A stretch of DNA of 28,197 nt from GCA-020356105 sp041602815. Lineage in GTDB: Bacteria > Pseudomonadota > Alphaproteobacteria > UBA8366 > JADFVY01. Positions 21,301 through 28,197 of this stretch are shown here, piece after piece. The notes beneath the pieces are model-generated. The model did no database searches. It had not been told where the DNA came from and saw nothing but the letters and a program-made list of their open reading frames with translations. Within the stretch, counting starts at the first letter, position 1, and each line of letters starts with the position of its first letter. The DNA lies in the NCBI GenBank assembly GCA_041602815.1, contig JBFIFO010000031.1, positions 1-28,197 on the forward strand, written 5' to 3'. The position numbers and the translations under genes were made by a program.

Positions 21301-24300
21301 GATATCCCGCGGGTCAGAGGAGCCATCGGTGAACGTACAGGTCAAGCCGGTGCAGCTATGCGTGAACGCCGCGACAGGGGCGTCGTTGACCGGGTCGATG
21401 ATCACGATGACGTCAGCTTTCGCGCTGCTCCCATTGCCGTCGCTGATCGTGTAGGTGAAGGTGATCAACCCAGTGGAATCGGGTGCGGGCGTATAGGTAA
21501 AAGCACCATCTGGACTCATCGTTACGGTGCCAATCCCTGGGCTTGTGTTTGCGACAACGGTAATCGGATCGCCGTCGACGTCGCTGTCCGGCGTCCCGTC
21601 GAGCATGACGTTGCCGCTGAGCGCGGTGTCTTCGAGTGTCGTATAGGAATTCGGCGTGGCAACCGGCACGTCGTTGACCGGAGTTACTGTGACCGTGATG
21701 GTTGCCGTGGCGCTGCCGCCGTTGCCGTCGCCGATCGTATAGGTGAAGCTGTCGGGCCCGTTGAAGTCGGGGGTCGGCGAATAGGTGAATGCACCGTCTG
21801 CGGCGACTGTCACCGTGCCGTTCAGCGGGCTGCTGTTGGCCGTTACCGTCAGGACATCGCCGTCGACATCGCTATCGGGGACGCCGTCGTTCAGGACGTT
21901 CCCGGCACCTGCCGTGTCCTCGGCAATCGTATAGGCGTTGGCCGTTGCCACCGGCGCCGTATTGGCCACCATGACGGTCTGAGTGACCATATCGGTAACG
22001 CCCTGGCCATCGGTGACCGTCAGGGAGACCGTGTACGTCCCGTCCGCGGCATAGCTGTGTGTCGGGTTCTGGACGGTCGAGACCGCCCCATCGCCGAACG
22101 CCCAGGACCAGGCCGCAATAGCGCCCTCGGCGTCGGTCGAACCGTCGGTGAAAGCGCAGTTCAGACCGGCGCAGCTGTAGCTGAAAGACGCTACCGGCGT
22201 TTCATTCACCATGTCGACCGCAACGGAGACCGTTGCCGTATCCATGGCCCCATCCCCGTCGGTGACCGTCAGGGTCACCGGATAGGTCCCTGCGGCCGCG
22301 TAGCTGTGCGCCGGGTTCTGCAGGCTCGAGACAGCGCCGTCGCCGAATGACCACGCCCAGGACACGATTGCGCCCTCGACATCCGTCGAGGCATCGGTGA
22401 AGGCGCAATCCAGGTTGTTGCAGCTATGGCTGACAGCTGCCACAGGGGCATCGTTGACAGGGAGCACCGAGAACCAGGCCCCGCCGATGTCGGTGCCGCC
22501 ATTGCCGTCGCTCACCGTGTAGCTGAAAACGTCGGAGCCGTTGAAGTTGGCGTTCGGCGTGTAAGTGAACGTGCCGTCCGGGTTTAGCGATACGCTGCCA
22601 TTCGACGGGCCGAAATACAAAGTGGCGCTCAGGGTGTCCCCGTCGATGTCGCTGTCGGGCGTGCCGTCCGTCAGCACGTTGCCACTTATTGGAACATCCT
22701 CGTCCAAGATGTAGGAGCTGGAGCCCGCCACTGGCGGGTCATTGACCGGGTTGACCGTAATCGTCACGGTCGCCGTCGCCCTGCCGCCTTGGCCGTCACT
22801 CACCGTGTATGTGAAGCTGTCGGTGCCGTTGAAGTCAGGGTTCGGGGTGTAGGTAAAACTCCCCGTGAAAAATGTCGACATCGCCACGACCCCCGAGGAC
22901 GGGTCGGTATTCGCGACGACCTCCAGGGACGCACCCTCAGGATCGCTGTCCGGTACTCCGTCGGAAATCACGTTGCCGCTAACGGGCCTCTCCTCGTCCG
23001 TCGTGTAAGCATTGTCGGTAGCCACCGGCGCCAACGTCAAAATTGTCACGCTGTCAGAAACTGAATCGACCCCGCCCTCATTATCGGTCACCGTCAGGGT
23101 CACCGTGTAGGTTCCCGGGGTCGCATAACTATGCGTGGGATTTTGCGCCGTCGAAGTGGAGAGATCGCCAAAATCCCAGGACCAGGCGACGATCGTGCCG
23201 TCCACGTCGATTGAAAGATCGGTAAAGCTGCAGTGCTCACTAGCCCCGCATCCAAAGCTGAAGTGAGCGCCGGGGGCCATGTTTACGGGCGGCGGGTCGC
23301 CGGGCGACGTATATTCGACGTGAAGCAACGGGGCCGAGGCGGGCAGGCCGTCATAGGACAGTGTCCTGCGAACGCCGGTGCCGCTGATCGTCAGCACCAT
23401 GCTGTTGTTCTCGATCCAGCCGGGTCGGTTCACCACCTCCTGGATGATGGTCGAGATATCCGGCGAGAAGCGCTTCTGGTTGGCCCAGGGCCAGTCCTGT
23501 ATATCCCAGGCCACGGAAGCCAGCGTCGCCGGCCGATTGGTGACGTCGAATGCCACGGTCGAAAAAGGCGATGCATTGTCCGCGGCCTCGGCGCGGATGT
23601 CGACGAGGGTCATCGCGTTGACACTGTCGTCGACCGCAGCCTCGAAACCAAGATAGGCGGACTTGATGATCGCCCCCTGGGGAATGCTCAGGTTCTGGAA
23701 GCGTAATCCGATCGCATGAATTCCGGACGTATCGCCGCCCAGCTCGAGGGTGGGATTATCTGTGTAAATCGTTCCGTCGTAAGCTTCCTCCACGTCCCCG
23801 ATGGAGGCGTCAATACCCCGATTTACGACCGCACCGGTCACCGCCGGCCGGAACGCCGCCACGATCGGCGCCGTCAACTCGCCGGTGCGCGCATTGTCCC
23901 GCTCGTCGGCGATCCCGGTGGGGGCACCCTGAAAAACAATATCGGGGTTGGAGAACTGCAACACCCTCGGGCACCCCAGTGTGCACTGGTTGCTGTAGGA
24001 CATGATGGTCCGAAAGGCGCCGTCGACGAAATGGCCGTAGGACCACGGATATGAGGCCTCGGCGGGCAGCGCCCCGTTCGCGGGATCGTGCTCGAATCCC
24101 ATATTATGGCCATGCTCATGGGCGAAAGTCGTGCCACTGCAATTCAGGCTGGTGGCTTGAAATGCCATTGACTCGAAGGCTGGTCCAGGATCGCGCATGA
24201 CATACGCAGCGCCCTCGCAGCGGCCATTATCGTGGACGATAATCGATACCATGTCGGCGCCGTATCGGTCGCGCAGCGCCGCGACATCGGCGCGAGTCTG

Positions 24301-25113
24301 CAGCCATTCGACCGCGTTGTAGATATTCGCAAGAGAGGTCGTCTCCACGAAGGGGACTTCGGCCGTATGGACGAGCGCATAGCGGGCGGTCATGCCACTG
24401 TCGATGAACGCGGCATTGGCTCGATCGACCAGCGACTGGATCCACACCTTGATTCTCTCCGTTCCGGTCGCCCACTCCCGCGCCATTGGCGAATAGGTAA
24501 CCAGGAGTTGGATGTTGTCGGCAGTATCGCCGGCCATCAGGGTGGTCGTGGTCGAGAGGAAGTCGCCGGTCGGGCCTGAGCCGGCCTCATCCTGGGCGAT
24601 CAAATATTCTTCGTGTTCGACGCTGGTATCGACCCGCTCGATGACGTGACTCTGCCCCGGTCCCGGGCGGATTTCGTACTCGTCGAGGCCGCGCTGAATC
24701 CAGCCCGCCATGTAGCCGTCCTTGACCGTCAGGATCACCCGGCTGTCGTCCTCGCCGACGATCCGGCCGCGCCAGGTGACGTCGCCGTTGCGGCGGCGCT
24801 CGAACCCGTCGCGCGCCATCTGCACCATGCCGCCGCCCGGCAGCTGCAGGCGAAGGCGCCCCAGTCCGCGCAGCGCCGGCGCGGCGTCCATTATTCCCTC
24901 GACGGCCTCGAGGCCGTGCGGGCCGGCCGCGGACGGGCCCGGCGGCTCGGCGAACAGGTTCGGCGCGGCCCTTTGCGCCGCCGCCGGCGATGCCAGCACG
25001 GAAAGGCAGAGGGCTGCCGCCGACAGCGCGGCGGCTGTCAGCGAATGATGCCGGGGCCGTCGGTCGGCCTGTGTCTGCGCATGCGGGATCGTGATGGAGC
25101 CGTGGCGGATCAT
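18325..25113 (-). CDS. Giant secreted metalloprotease with PKD and cadherin-like repeats
   Basis: This encodes 2262 residues. A Sec signal peptide (about 1-46, ending SPAAA) leads to a propeptide-like region and a metzincin protease domain. The zinc site is H332-E333-x2-H336-x5-H342-D343 (HEHGHNMGFEHD), with a Met-turn at M371 (TIMSY), as in reprolysin-like M12B/M84-type enzymes. Residues about 428-605 form a beta-sandwich-like domain (GLRFQNLSIPQGAIIKSAYL). Then come six PKD domains and eleven cadherin-like (tandem-95) repeats of about 95 residues with D-x-D-G-D calcium motifs. Their order is P-C-C-P-P-C-C-P-C-C-C-P-C-C-C-C-P. A final fibronectin type III domain follows (about 2154-2262). 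The start at 25113 has GAGG 6 nt upstream. No type I secretion signal or sorting motif is seen at the C-terminus. Likely an extracellular adhesive protease. Confidence 0.9.
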   Translation of the reverse strand: MIRHGSITIPHAQTQADRRPRHHSLTAAALSAAALCLSVLASPAAAQRAAPNLFAEPPGPSAAGPHGLEAVEGIMDAAPALRGLGRLRLQLPGGGMVQMARDGFERRRNGDVTWRGRIVGEDDSRVILTVKDGYMAGWIQRGLDEYEIRPGPGQSHVIERVDTSVEHEEYLIAQDEAGSGPTGDFLSTTTTLMAGDTADNIQLLVTYSPMAREWATGTERIKVWIQSLVDRANAAFIDSGMTARYALVHTAEVPFVETTSLANIYNAVEWLQTRADVAALRDRYGADMVSIIVHDNGRCEGAAYVMRDPGPAFESMAFQATSLNCSGTTFAHEHGHNMGFEHDPANGALPAEASYPWSYGHFVDGAFRTIMSYSNQCTLGCPRVLQFSNPDIVFQGAPTGIADERDNARTGELTAPIVAAFRPAVTGAVVNRGIDASIGDVEEAYDGTIYTDNPTLELGGDTSGIHAIGLRFQNLSIPQGAIIKSAYLGFEAAVDDSVNAMTLVDIRAEAADNASPFSTVAFDVTNRPATLASVAWDIQDWPWANQKRFSPDISTIIQEVVNRPGWIENNSMVLTISGTGVRRTLSYDGLPASAPLLHVEYTSPGDPPPVNMAPGAHFSFGCGASEHCSFTDLSIDVDGTIVAWSWDFGDLSTSTAQNPTHSYATPGTYTVTLTVTDNEGGVDSVSDSVTILTLAPVATDNAYTTDEERPVSGNVISDGVPDSDPEGASLEVVANTDPSSGVVAMSTFFTGSFTYTPNPDFNGTDSFTYTVSDGQGGRATATVTITVNPVNDPPVAGSSSYILDEDVPISGNVLTDGTPDSDIDGDTLSATLYFGPSNGSVSLNPDGTFTYTPNANFNGSDVFSYTVSDGNGGTDIGGAWFSVLPVNDAPVAAVSHSCNNLDCAFTDASTDVEGAIVSWAWSFGDGAVSSLQNPAHSYAAAGTYPVTLTVTDGDGAMDTATVSVAVDMVNETPVASFSYSCAGLNCAFTDGSTDAEGAIAAWSWAFGDGAVSTVQNPTHSYAADGTYTVSLTVTDGQGVTDMVTQTVMVANTAPVATANAYTIAEDTAGAGNVLNDGVPDSDVDGDVLTVTANSSPLNGTVTVAADGAFTYSPTPDFNGPDSFTYTIGDGNGGSATATITVTVTPVNDVPVATPNSYTTLEDTALSGNVMLDGTPDSDVDGDPITVVANTSPGIGTVTMSPDGAFTYTPAPDSTGLITFTYTISDGNGSSAKADVIVIIDPVNDAPVAAFTHSCTGLTCTFTDGSSDPRDIGGSIVSWSWAFGDGAVSAEPSPAHSYATGGNYTVSLTVTDNQGATDTVTQSVTVANTVPVATDNAYTTAEDVAVSGNVLTDGTPDSDADGDPLTVTANTGPLNGTVTVAATGAFTYTPNADFSGSDSFTYTVSDGVASATATVSITVTAVNDAPVATDNAYTTAEDVAVSGNVLLDGTPDSDADGDPLTVTANTSPLNGAVTVAANGAFTYTPNPDFSGTDGFIYTLSDGVASATATVTITVNPVNDAPVATDNAYTTAEDVAVSGNVLLDGTPDGDPDGDALSVISNTSPLNGTVAVATTGAFSYTPNVDFNGSDSFTYTVSDGTATATATVTITVTPVNDAPVASFSFNCAGLNCAFTDGSTDIEGAIGFWSWSFGDGAVSSVQNPTHRYSLDGTYTVSLTVTDGGGATATVTQSVTAANTAPVATDNGYTTSEDTALGGNVLTDGTPDSDADGDALTVTTNSTPLNGTVTVAANGAFTYTPNADFNGTDSFTYTVSDGIAAAIATVTITVTPVNDGPVATDNVYATVEDTAVGGNLLTDGVPDSDVDGDVLTVVANTNPLNGAVTVAPSGAFTYTPNPDFGGSDSFAYTVSDGFTTATATVTITVSPVNDAPVATADAYSTAEDVAVSGNVLLDGTPDSDADGDLLSLTASTTPSNGAVTVAANGAFTYTPDLDFNGLDSFTYTVSDGTATATATVTITVNPVNDAPVATANSYTTSEDTSLTGNLQTDGTPDSDADGDALAVTANTAPMNGTVTMAANGAFTYTPNADFNGTDSFTYTVSDGVASATATVTMTVVPVNDAPVAGFGSACTDLDCVFTDASTDIDGTVAAWSWDFGDGTVSTAQSPTHSYPAVDGTYTVSLTVTDDSGASDTIAKSVTVVNPFPPTAPANLSFAVTATGNGSKAILSVTLNWADTAINEESFVIERCEILGGGGNATCVYAPVATVGADTTFYTEDLPLSSYRYRIKARNRNGDSGYSNVIEIRKQQV
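18640..23300 (-). repeat. in-gene tandem repeat array (about 285-bp cadherin-like units and about 250-bp PKD units)
   Basis: Within the giant protease gene, 17 repeats follow one another. Cadherin-like units begin with (V)NDAPVAT and end TVTITVxP; their spacing is near 285 bp (for example 18900 to 19185). PKD units end in a T-Y-T-V-S-L-T-V-T-D strand. Two neighbouring cadherin-like units share an identical 59-bp block at 20783-20841 and 21068-21126, exactly 285 bp apart, showing recent duplication or conversion. Confidence 0.9.
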
Positions 25114-25185
25114 TTGGGACCTCGTGATGGAACGGGGAGATTCTCCTATCGCGAGAAAAGCGCACGGAGGTGAACATTGTGTTAA

Positions 25186-25214
25186 GTGCCCCGCATTTTT
25201 CCTGCGCTGGGCAC
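25186..25214. promoter_or_regulatory. interrupted palindrome between divergent protease and dioxygenase genes
   Basis: GTGCCC-CGCA (25186-25195) and TGCG-CT-GGGCAC (25203-25214) form a 10-bp inverted repeat with a 2-nt bulge and a T-rich centre. It lies between two divergent starts and could be an operator or a hairpin in either leader. Function unknown. Confidence 0.25.
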
Positions 25215-25310
25215 CCCGGACCATGCCGCCGGCCTCTCCACGCTGCGTTTGTCGGTGGCCCGAGTTCCTGCTAGCCTGCGGCCCTTGACGGGAATCGGAC
25301 GGGGGAAGGC

Positions 25311-26174
25311 ATGCCCGCAAACGACGCACCGGAGATACGGCCGATCACCTCGGTGCTCGGCGCCGAGGTCGGCAATGTCGACCTGTCGCGGCCGCTGGCG
25401 GACGGGGCGTTCGAGGCGATCCGCGAAACCTTCGACCGCCATTCCGTGCTGGTGTTCCGGGACCAGGAGCTGACGCCGGAGCAGCACATCGCCTTCAGCC
25501 GCCGCTTCGGGCCGTTGATGGTCCACGTGTTCGCCGAGGACCTGCTCGAGGACCATCCGGAGGTCTACCGGTTGTCGAACGTCGTCGTCGACGGCGTCCG
25601 CCAGGGCCGGCCGGACGCCGGCCAGTACTGGCATTCCGACCTGACCTACGAGGCGAAGCCGTCGCTCGGCTCGGTGATGTATGCGCTGGAGGTGCCGCCG
25701 GTCGGCGGCGATACCATGTTCGCGAGCACCGCGCACGCCTTCGAGCAGCTCTCGCCGGTGATGCAGGGGATGCTCGAGGGGCTGACCGCGATCCACGAAT
25801 TCGGCCACGCCTTCGGTCCGGCCAACAGGACCTCGCCGGCAGTGGCGCAGGACACGCTCGACAGGCGGCCGGCGGTCGCCCACCCGGTGGTGCGGTTGCA
25901 CCCGGGAACCGGGCGCAAGTGCCTGTTCGTCAACCCCGGCTTCACGGTGCGCATCGAGGGCATGAGCGACGCCGAGAGCGAGTTGCTGCTGGAATTCCTG
26001 TACCGCCACATGACGCGGCCCGAATGGGTGCTGCGGCACAGATGGCGAAAAGGCGACGTGGTCATGTGGGACAACCGCGCCCTGCTGCACAGCGGCACCG
26101 GCGACTACGACGCCAGCACGCCGCGGCACATGCATCGCACGACGATCGCGGATACCGACGCCGGATCGGGCTGA
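25311..26174 (+). CDS. TauD/TfdA-family Fe(II)/2-oxoglutarate dioxygenase
   Basis: This encodes 287 residues of the TauD/TfdA family, which use Fe(II), O2 and 2-oxoglutarate to hydroxylate a substrate, often releasing sulfite or a phenol from taurine- or 2,4-D-like compounds. The iron triad is visible: H108 and D110 in YWHSDLTY, and H260 in WDNRALLHSGT. R276 (HMHRTTI) is placed to bind the 2-oxoglutarate carboxylate. The N-terminus (ITSVLGAEVGNVDLSRPL) is typical. The start has a good GGGGGAAGG ribosome-binding site just upstream. No transporter or sulfonate genes are nearby, so the substrate is open. It is divergent from the giant protease gene and followed by the tRNA gene on the other strand. 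Confidence 0.92.
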   Translation: MPANDAPEIRPITSVLGAEVGNVDLSRPLADGAFEAIRETFDRHSVLVFRDQELTPEQHIAFSRRFGPLMVHVFAEDLLEDHPEVYRLSNVVVDGVRQGRPDAGQYWHSDLTYEAKPSLGSVMYALEVPPVGGDTMFASTAHAFEQLSPVMQGMLEGLTAIHEFGHAFGPANRTSPAVAQDTLDRRPAVAHPVVRLHPGTGRKCLFVNPGFTVRIEGMSDAESELLLEFLYRHMTRPEWVLRHRWRKGDVVMWDNRALLHSGTGDYDASTPRHMHRTTIADTDAGSG

Positions 26175-26214
26175 GGCCGGTCTGCCCGCCCGCGAATAAG
26201 GCGGTTTCGGGAAA

Positions 26215-26304
<90 letters not shown>

Positions 26305-26336
26305 GCAACTGGGCTGCCCGCGGGCGGGCGCGGGCG

Positions 26337-26365
26337 AACCTAGCGAAATCCCCGTGCCGCCGCAA
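26337..26365 (-). promoter_or_regulatory. candidate promoter of tRNA-Ser
   Basis: On the minus strand TTGCGG (26360-26365) and TAGGTT (26337-26342) are separated by 17 bp. The latter is about 32 bp upstream of the tRNA 5' end. Matches to the sigma-70 hexamers are moderate. Confidence 0.35.
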
Positions 26366-26492
26366 GCGGCCTGATCCGGAACACGGGATATTGTAACGCC
26401 CGCCGCCGATCGCCAGATATCGACCGGCGCGGGCGTGTCGCGCCGACGCCGCGTGTTCGCCGCGCACGGCGCGATCCGCCGCCATTTGCCGG

Positions 26493-26520
26493 TTGACTTG
26501 AACGCGCGGCTGAATATAGT
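26493..26520 (+). promoter_or_regulatory. sigma-70 promoter of rplU-rpmA
   Basis: TTGACT (26493-26498) and TATAGT (26515-26520) are 16 bp apart, a near-consensus housekeeping promoter. Transcription would start near 26527, giving a leader of about 78 nt before the L21 start codon. Confidence 0.75.
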
Positions 26521-26536
26521 GCCGCCACGTTTCATC

Positions 26537-26587
26537 GCGGGCCACCTTACGCCGGCCCGCCCTTTGTTTTGCCCCGCGCCGGGCGGG
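26537..26587 (+). promoter_or_regulatory. structured rplU leader with two mutually exclusive hairpins
   Basis: GCGGGCC (26537-26543) pairs with GGCCCGC (26554-26560); a T-rich run CCTTTGTTTT follows, resembling an attenuator. The segment CCCGCCC (26556-26562) is also perfectly complementary to GGGCGGG (26581-26587), just before the purine-rich stretch upstream of the ATG. The two 7-bp helices share bases and cannot form together. Ribosomal protein operons are often controlled by such leaders; control here is inferred. Confidence 0.35.
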
Positions 26588-26604
26588 AAGTGGAAGCTGG
26601 ACTC

Positions 26605-27255
26605 ATGTACGCAGTGATCAGGACGGGCGGCAAGCAGTACAAGGTCGCCAAGAACGACGTCATCGTGGTCGAAAGACTGCCCGGCGAGGCCGGCGCCACG
26701 GTGCAGCTGGACGCGGTGCTGATGGTCGGCGACGACAAGGGCCAGACGGTCGGCTCGCCGCTGGTCGCCGGCGCGCATGTCGCGGCGACGGTGCTCGAGC
26801 AGACCCGCGGCGACAAGATCATCGTGTTCAAGAAGAAGCGGCGCAAGAACTACCGCCGCACAGCCGGCCACCGGCAGGATCTGACGGCGTTGCGGATCAC
26901 CGACATCGTGACCGGCGGCAAGAAGTCGGCGGCGAAGGCGGAAACGCCGAAGGCCGAGGAAAAGAAGGCCGCGCCGAAGGTCGAGCCAAAAAAGGCCGCG
27001 CCGAAGAAGACCGAAGAGAAGAAGGCAGCGCCGAAGGCCGAGGCGAAAAAGGCCGAAGAGAAGAAAGCGGCACCGGCCAAGAAGGCGGCGGCCAAGCCGG
27101 CTGCCAAGAAGGCGCCGGACAAGAAGGCGCCGGAGAAGAAGGCAGCAGCGAAGAAGGCGCCGGCCAAGAAGGCATCGGCGAAACCCGCGGCGGCGAAGAA
27201 GGCGCCGGCTAGGAAGGCCCCGGCGAAGAAGCCGGCCGCGAAGAAGAAAGACTGA
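26605..27255 (+). CDS. rplU: 50S ribosomal protein L21 with long Lys/Ala-rich C-terminal extension
   Basis: Residues 1-102 are a standard bacterial L21: MYAVIRTGGKQYKV at the start, then KIIVFKKKRRKNYRRTAGHRQ, and TALRITDI at the end. L21 binds 23S rRNA in the large subunit. The rest (about 107-216) is an extension of repeated KKAAPK, AEEKK and AAKK units, almost all Lys, Ala, Pro and Glu. It resembles histone H1-like tails and doubles the usual length of about 103 residues. Long L21 tails are known in some alphaproteobacteria. The start at 26605 is fixed by the conserved N-terminus; an upstream in-frame start would add 12 non-conserved residues. It is followed 13 nt later by rpmA. Confidence 0.97.
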   Translation: MYAVIRTGGKQYKVAKNDVIVVERLPGEAGATVQLDAVLMVGDDKGQTVGSPLVAGAHVAATVLEQTRGDKIIVFKKKRRKNYRRTAGHRQDLTALRITDIVTGGKKSAAKAETPKAEEKKAAPKVEPKKAAPKKTEEKKAAPKAEAKKAEEKKAAPAKKAAAKPAAKKAPDKKAPEKKAAAKKAPAKKASAKPAAAKKAPARKAPAKKPAAKKKD

Positions 27256-27268
27256 GGAGTAGCGAGCG

Positions 27269-27535
27269 ATGGCACACAAGAAGGCGGGCGGCAGTTCACG
27301 CAACGGCCGCGATTCGGCGGGTCGCCGCCTCGGCGTCAAGAAGTTCGGCGGCGAAGCGGTCGTCCCCGGCAACATCATCGTGCGCCAGCGCGGCACCAAG
27401 GTGCATCCGGGCGACAATGTCGGTATCGGCAAGGACCACACGATTTTCGCCACCGCGGCGGGGCGGGTGGCGTTCCGCAAGACCCGCGCGCGCACCATCG
27501 TGTCGGTGGAGCCGACCCCGTCGCCGGCCGAGTGA
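27269..27535 (+). CDS. rpmA: 50S ribosomal protein L27
   Basis: This encodes 88 residues matching L27 over its whole length: MAHKKAGGSSRNGRDSAGRRLGVK, then VVPGNIIVRQRGT, HPGDNVGIGKDHTIFA and RVAFRK. The N-terminal AHKK tail reaches the peptidyl-transferase centre; this copy starts directly with it, without the cleaved leader seen in Firmicutes. A GAGGAG ribosome-binding site precedes the ATG. It is the second gene of the rplU-rpmA operon, with a terminator about 57 nt downstream. Confidence 0.98.
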   Translation: MAHKKAGGSSRNGRDSAGRRLGVKKFGGEAVVPGNIIVRQRGTKVHPGDNVGIGKDHTIFATAAGRVAFRKTRARTIVSVEPTPSPAE

Positions 27536-27592
27536 CGCCGCGGTGGGCCGTCCACCGCAGGTGGCGCCCATCGCTGAACCGAGAATGCGGAG

Positions 27593-27623
27593 GAGGGAGA
27601 TGGGATGCCATCTCCCTCTTTTT
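27593..27623 (+). terminator. intrinsic terminator of rplU-rpmA
   Basis: GAGGGAGATGG (27593-27603) and CCATCTCCCTC (27608-27618) form a perfect 11-bp stem with a GATG loop, followed by TTTTT. This is a textbook rho-independent terminator and separates rplU-rpmA from the GNAT gene. Confidence 0.9.
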
Positions 27624-27650
27624 CATAACCTCCTCCGCGGGACCAGCCCG

Positions 27651-28197
27651 ATGACGCCCGCGATTCCGACGCTGAAGACCGAAAGGCTGCTGCTGCGTCC
27701 CTTCTGCGCGGAAGACGCGGCCGCCGTGCAGGCGCATTGCGGCGAATGGAAGATCGCGCGGATGCTGTCGCGGGTACCGCATCCCTACACGCGCGAAATG
27801 GCCGAGGACTGGATCGCGTCGCATGAATCCGACTGGAACAGTGGGCACGAGACTACCTTCTGCATCGATCCGGGCGGCGCAGCGGCCGGCGCCGTGTCCC
27901 TCAGGCGCAAGGGGATGGGCGTTTACGTGCTGGGCTACTGGCTCGGCGAACACTGGTGGGGCAAGGGTCTTGCGACGGAGGCGGCACGGCGGGCGGTGCG
28001 TTTCGCCTTCGAGGAACTGGGCGCCGACAGGTTGGTCTCGGGCCATCTCGTGGACAACCCGGCATCCGGCCGGGTATTGGAAAAGTGCGGTTTCCGTTAT
28101 ACCGGCGAGAGCAAGGAATATTGCGCGGCGCGTGACGAGGCGGTGACGCATCGAAACTTCGAATGCAGGCGCGATGAAGCGCAAGGCCGGGGCCCAG
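27651..28197 (+). CDS. GNAT-family N-acetyltransferase (RimJ/RimL-like), 3' end outside window
   Basis: The frame is open from the ATG at 27651 to the window edge, giving 182 codons with no stop. It has the acetyltransferase_3 pattern: PTLKTERLLLRPFCAEDAAAV at the start and a GYWLGEHWWGKGLATEAARRAV acetyl-CoA-binding region (the R/Q-x-x-G-x-G/A motif appears as WGKGLA). The usual VDNPASGRVLEKCGFRYTGE segment follows. RimJ/RimL-like enzymes acetylate N-termini of ribosomal or other proteins; related ones act on small molecules. In many alphaproteobacteria a GNAT gene stands between rpmA and obgE, so this is conserved context. The protein appears nearly complete. The ribosome-binding site is weak. 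Confidence 0.9.
   Translation, partial: MTPAIPTLKTERLLLRPFCAEDAAAVQAHCGEWKIARMLSRVPHPYTREMAEDWIASHESDWNSGHETTFCIDPGGAAAGAVSLRRKGMGVYVLGYWLGEHWWGKGLATEAARRAVRFAFEELGADRLVSGHLVDNPASGRVLEKCGFRYTGESKEYCAARDEAVTHRNFECRRDEAQGRGP

Noticed and set aside
20053..22350. Long open frames on the plus strand opposite the protease repeats, coding Arg/His/Val-rich repetitive proteins
   Set aside because: They are mirror images of the repeat codons in a high-GC gene; no start context and low-complexity composition.
18640..23300. Regular 285-bp periodicity as a CRISPR or non-coding satellite array
   Set aside because: The repeats are in frame, code for recognisable PKD and cadherin-like domains, and are far longer than CRISPR units.

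Overview
The window is high-GC, gene-dense DNA, most likely from an alphaproteobacterium. Three things point that way: two adjacent EipB-type (DUF1849) envelope proteins, the order rplU-rpmA-GNAT (which in many alphaproteobacteria continues into obgE), and an L21 with a long Lys/Ala-rich tail. Genus cannot be told from the sequence alone. No insertion sequence, phage gene, CRISPR array or rRNA gene was seen.

Layout. 1-1348: the tail of a D-2-hydroxyacid dehydrogenase, overlapped by an MFS transporter; a convergent MarR regulator follows. 1916-4071: an M17 leucyl aminopeptidase divergent from a GST-fold protein. 4103-6054: two EipB-like periplasmic proteins in one minus-strand operon. 6394-8850: a hybrid histidine kinase with a LOV-like PAS domain that lacks the photoactive cysteine, behind a near-perfect sigma-54 promoter. 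8877-9869: an MDR-family oxidoreductase. 9870-10481: about 600 bp without a gene, ending in an FNR/FixK-like box. 10482-15786: a two-gene operon related to the 2-hydroxyacyl-CoA dehydratase / double-cubane-cluster protein superfamily. 15837-18191: a molybdenum hydroxylase large subunit with no partner subunits nearby. 18325-25113: a giant secreted metalloprotease with 17 PKD and cadherin-like repeats. 25311-26174: a TauD-type dioxygenase. 26216-26304: tRNA-Ser(CGA). 26605-27535: rplU-rpmA with promoter, structured leader and terminator. 27651-end: a GNAT acetyltransferase, open at the window edge.

The most interesting system is the 10482-15786 operon. The first protein (1196 aa) carries two ASKHA ATPase/activase domains in one chain, each with the two cysteines that in characterised activases bind the [4Fe-4S] cluster shared across a homodimer. 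It continues into a cysteine-bearing DUF2229-like region. The second protein (574 aa) is a dehydratase-like partner with a Gly/Cys-rich N-terminus; its start overlaps the first gene by 11 nt. This looks like a self-contained ATP-driven, low-potential electron-transfer enzyme of unknown substrate. The FNR-like site upstream suggests expression under low oxygen.

The EipB pair, the kinase and the giant protease all concern the envelope or cell exterior. The sequence gives no direct evidence that they work together.
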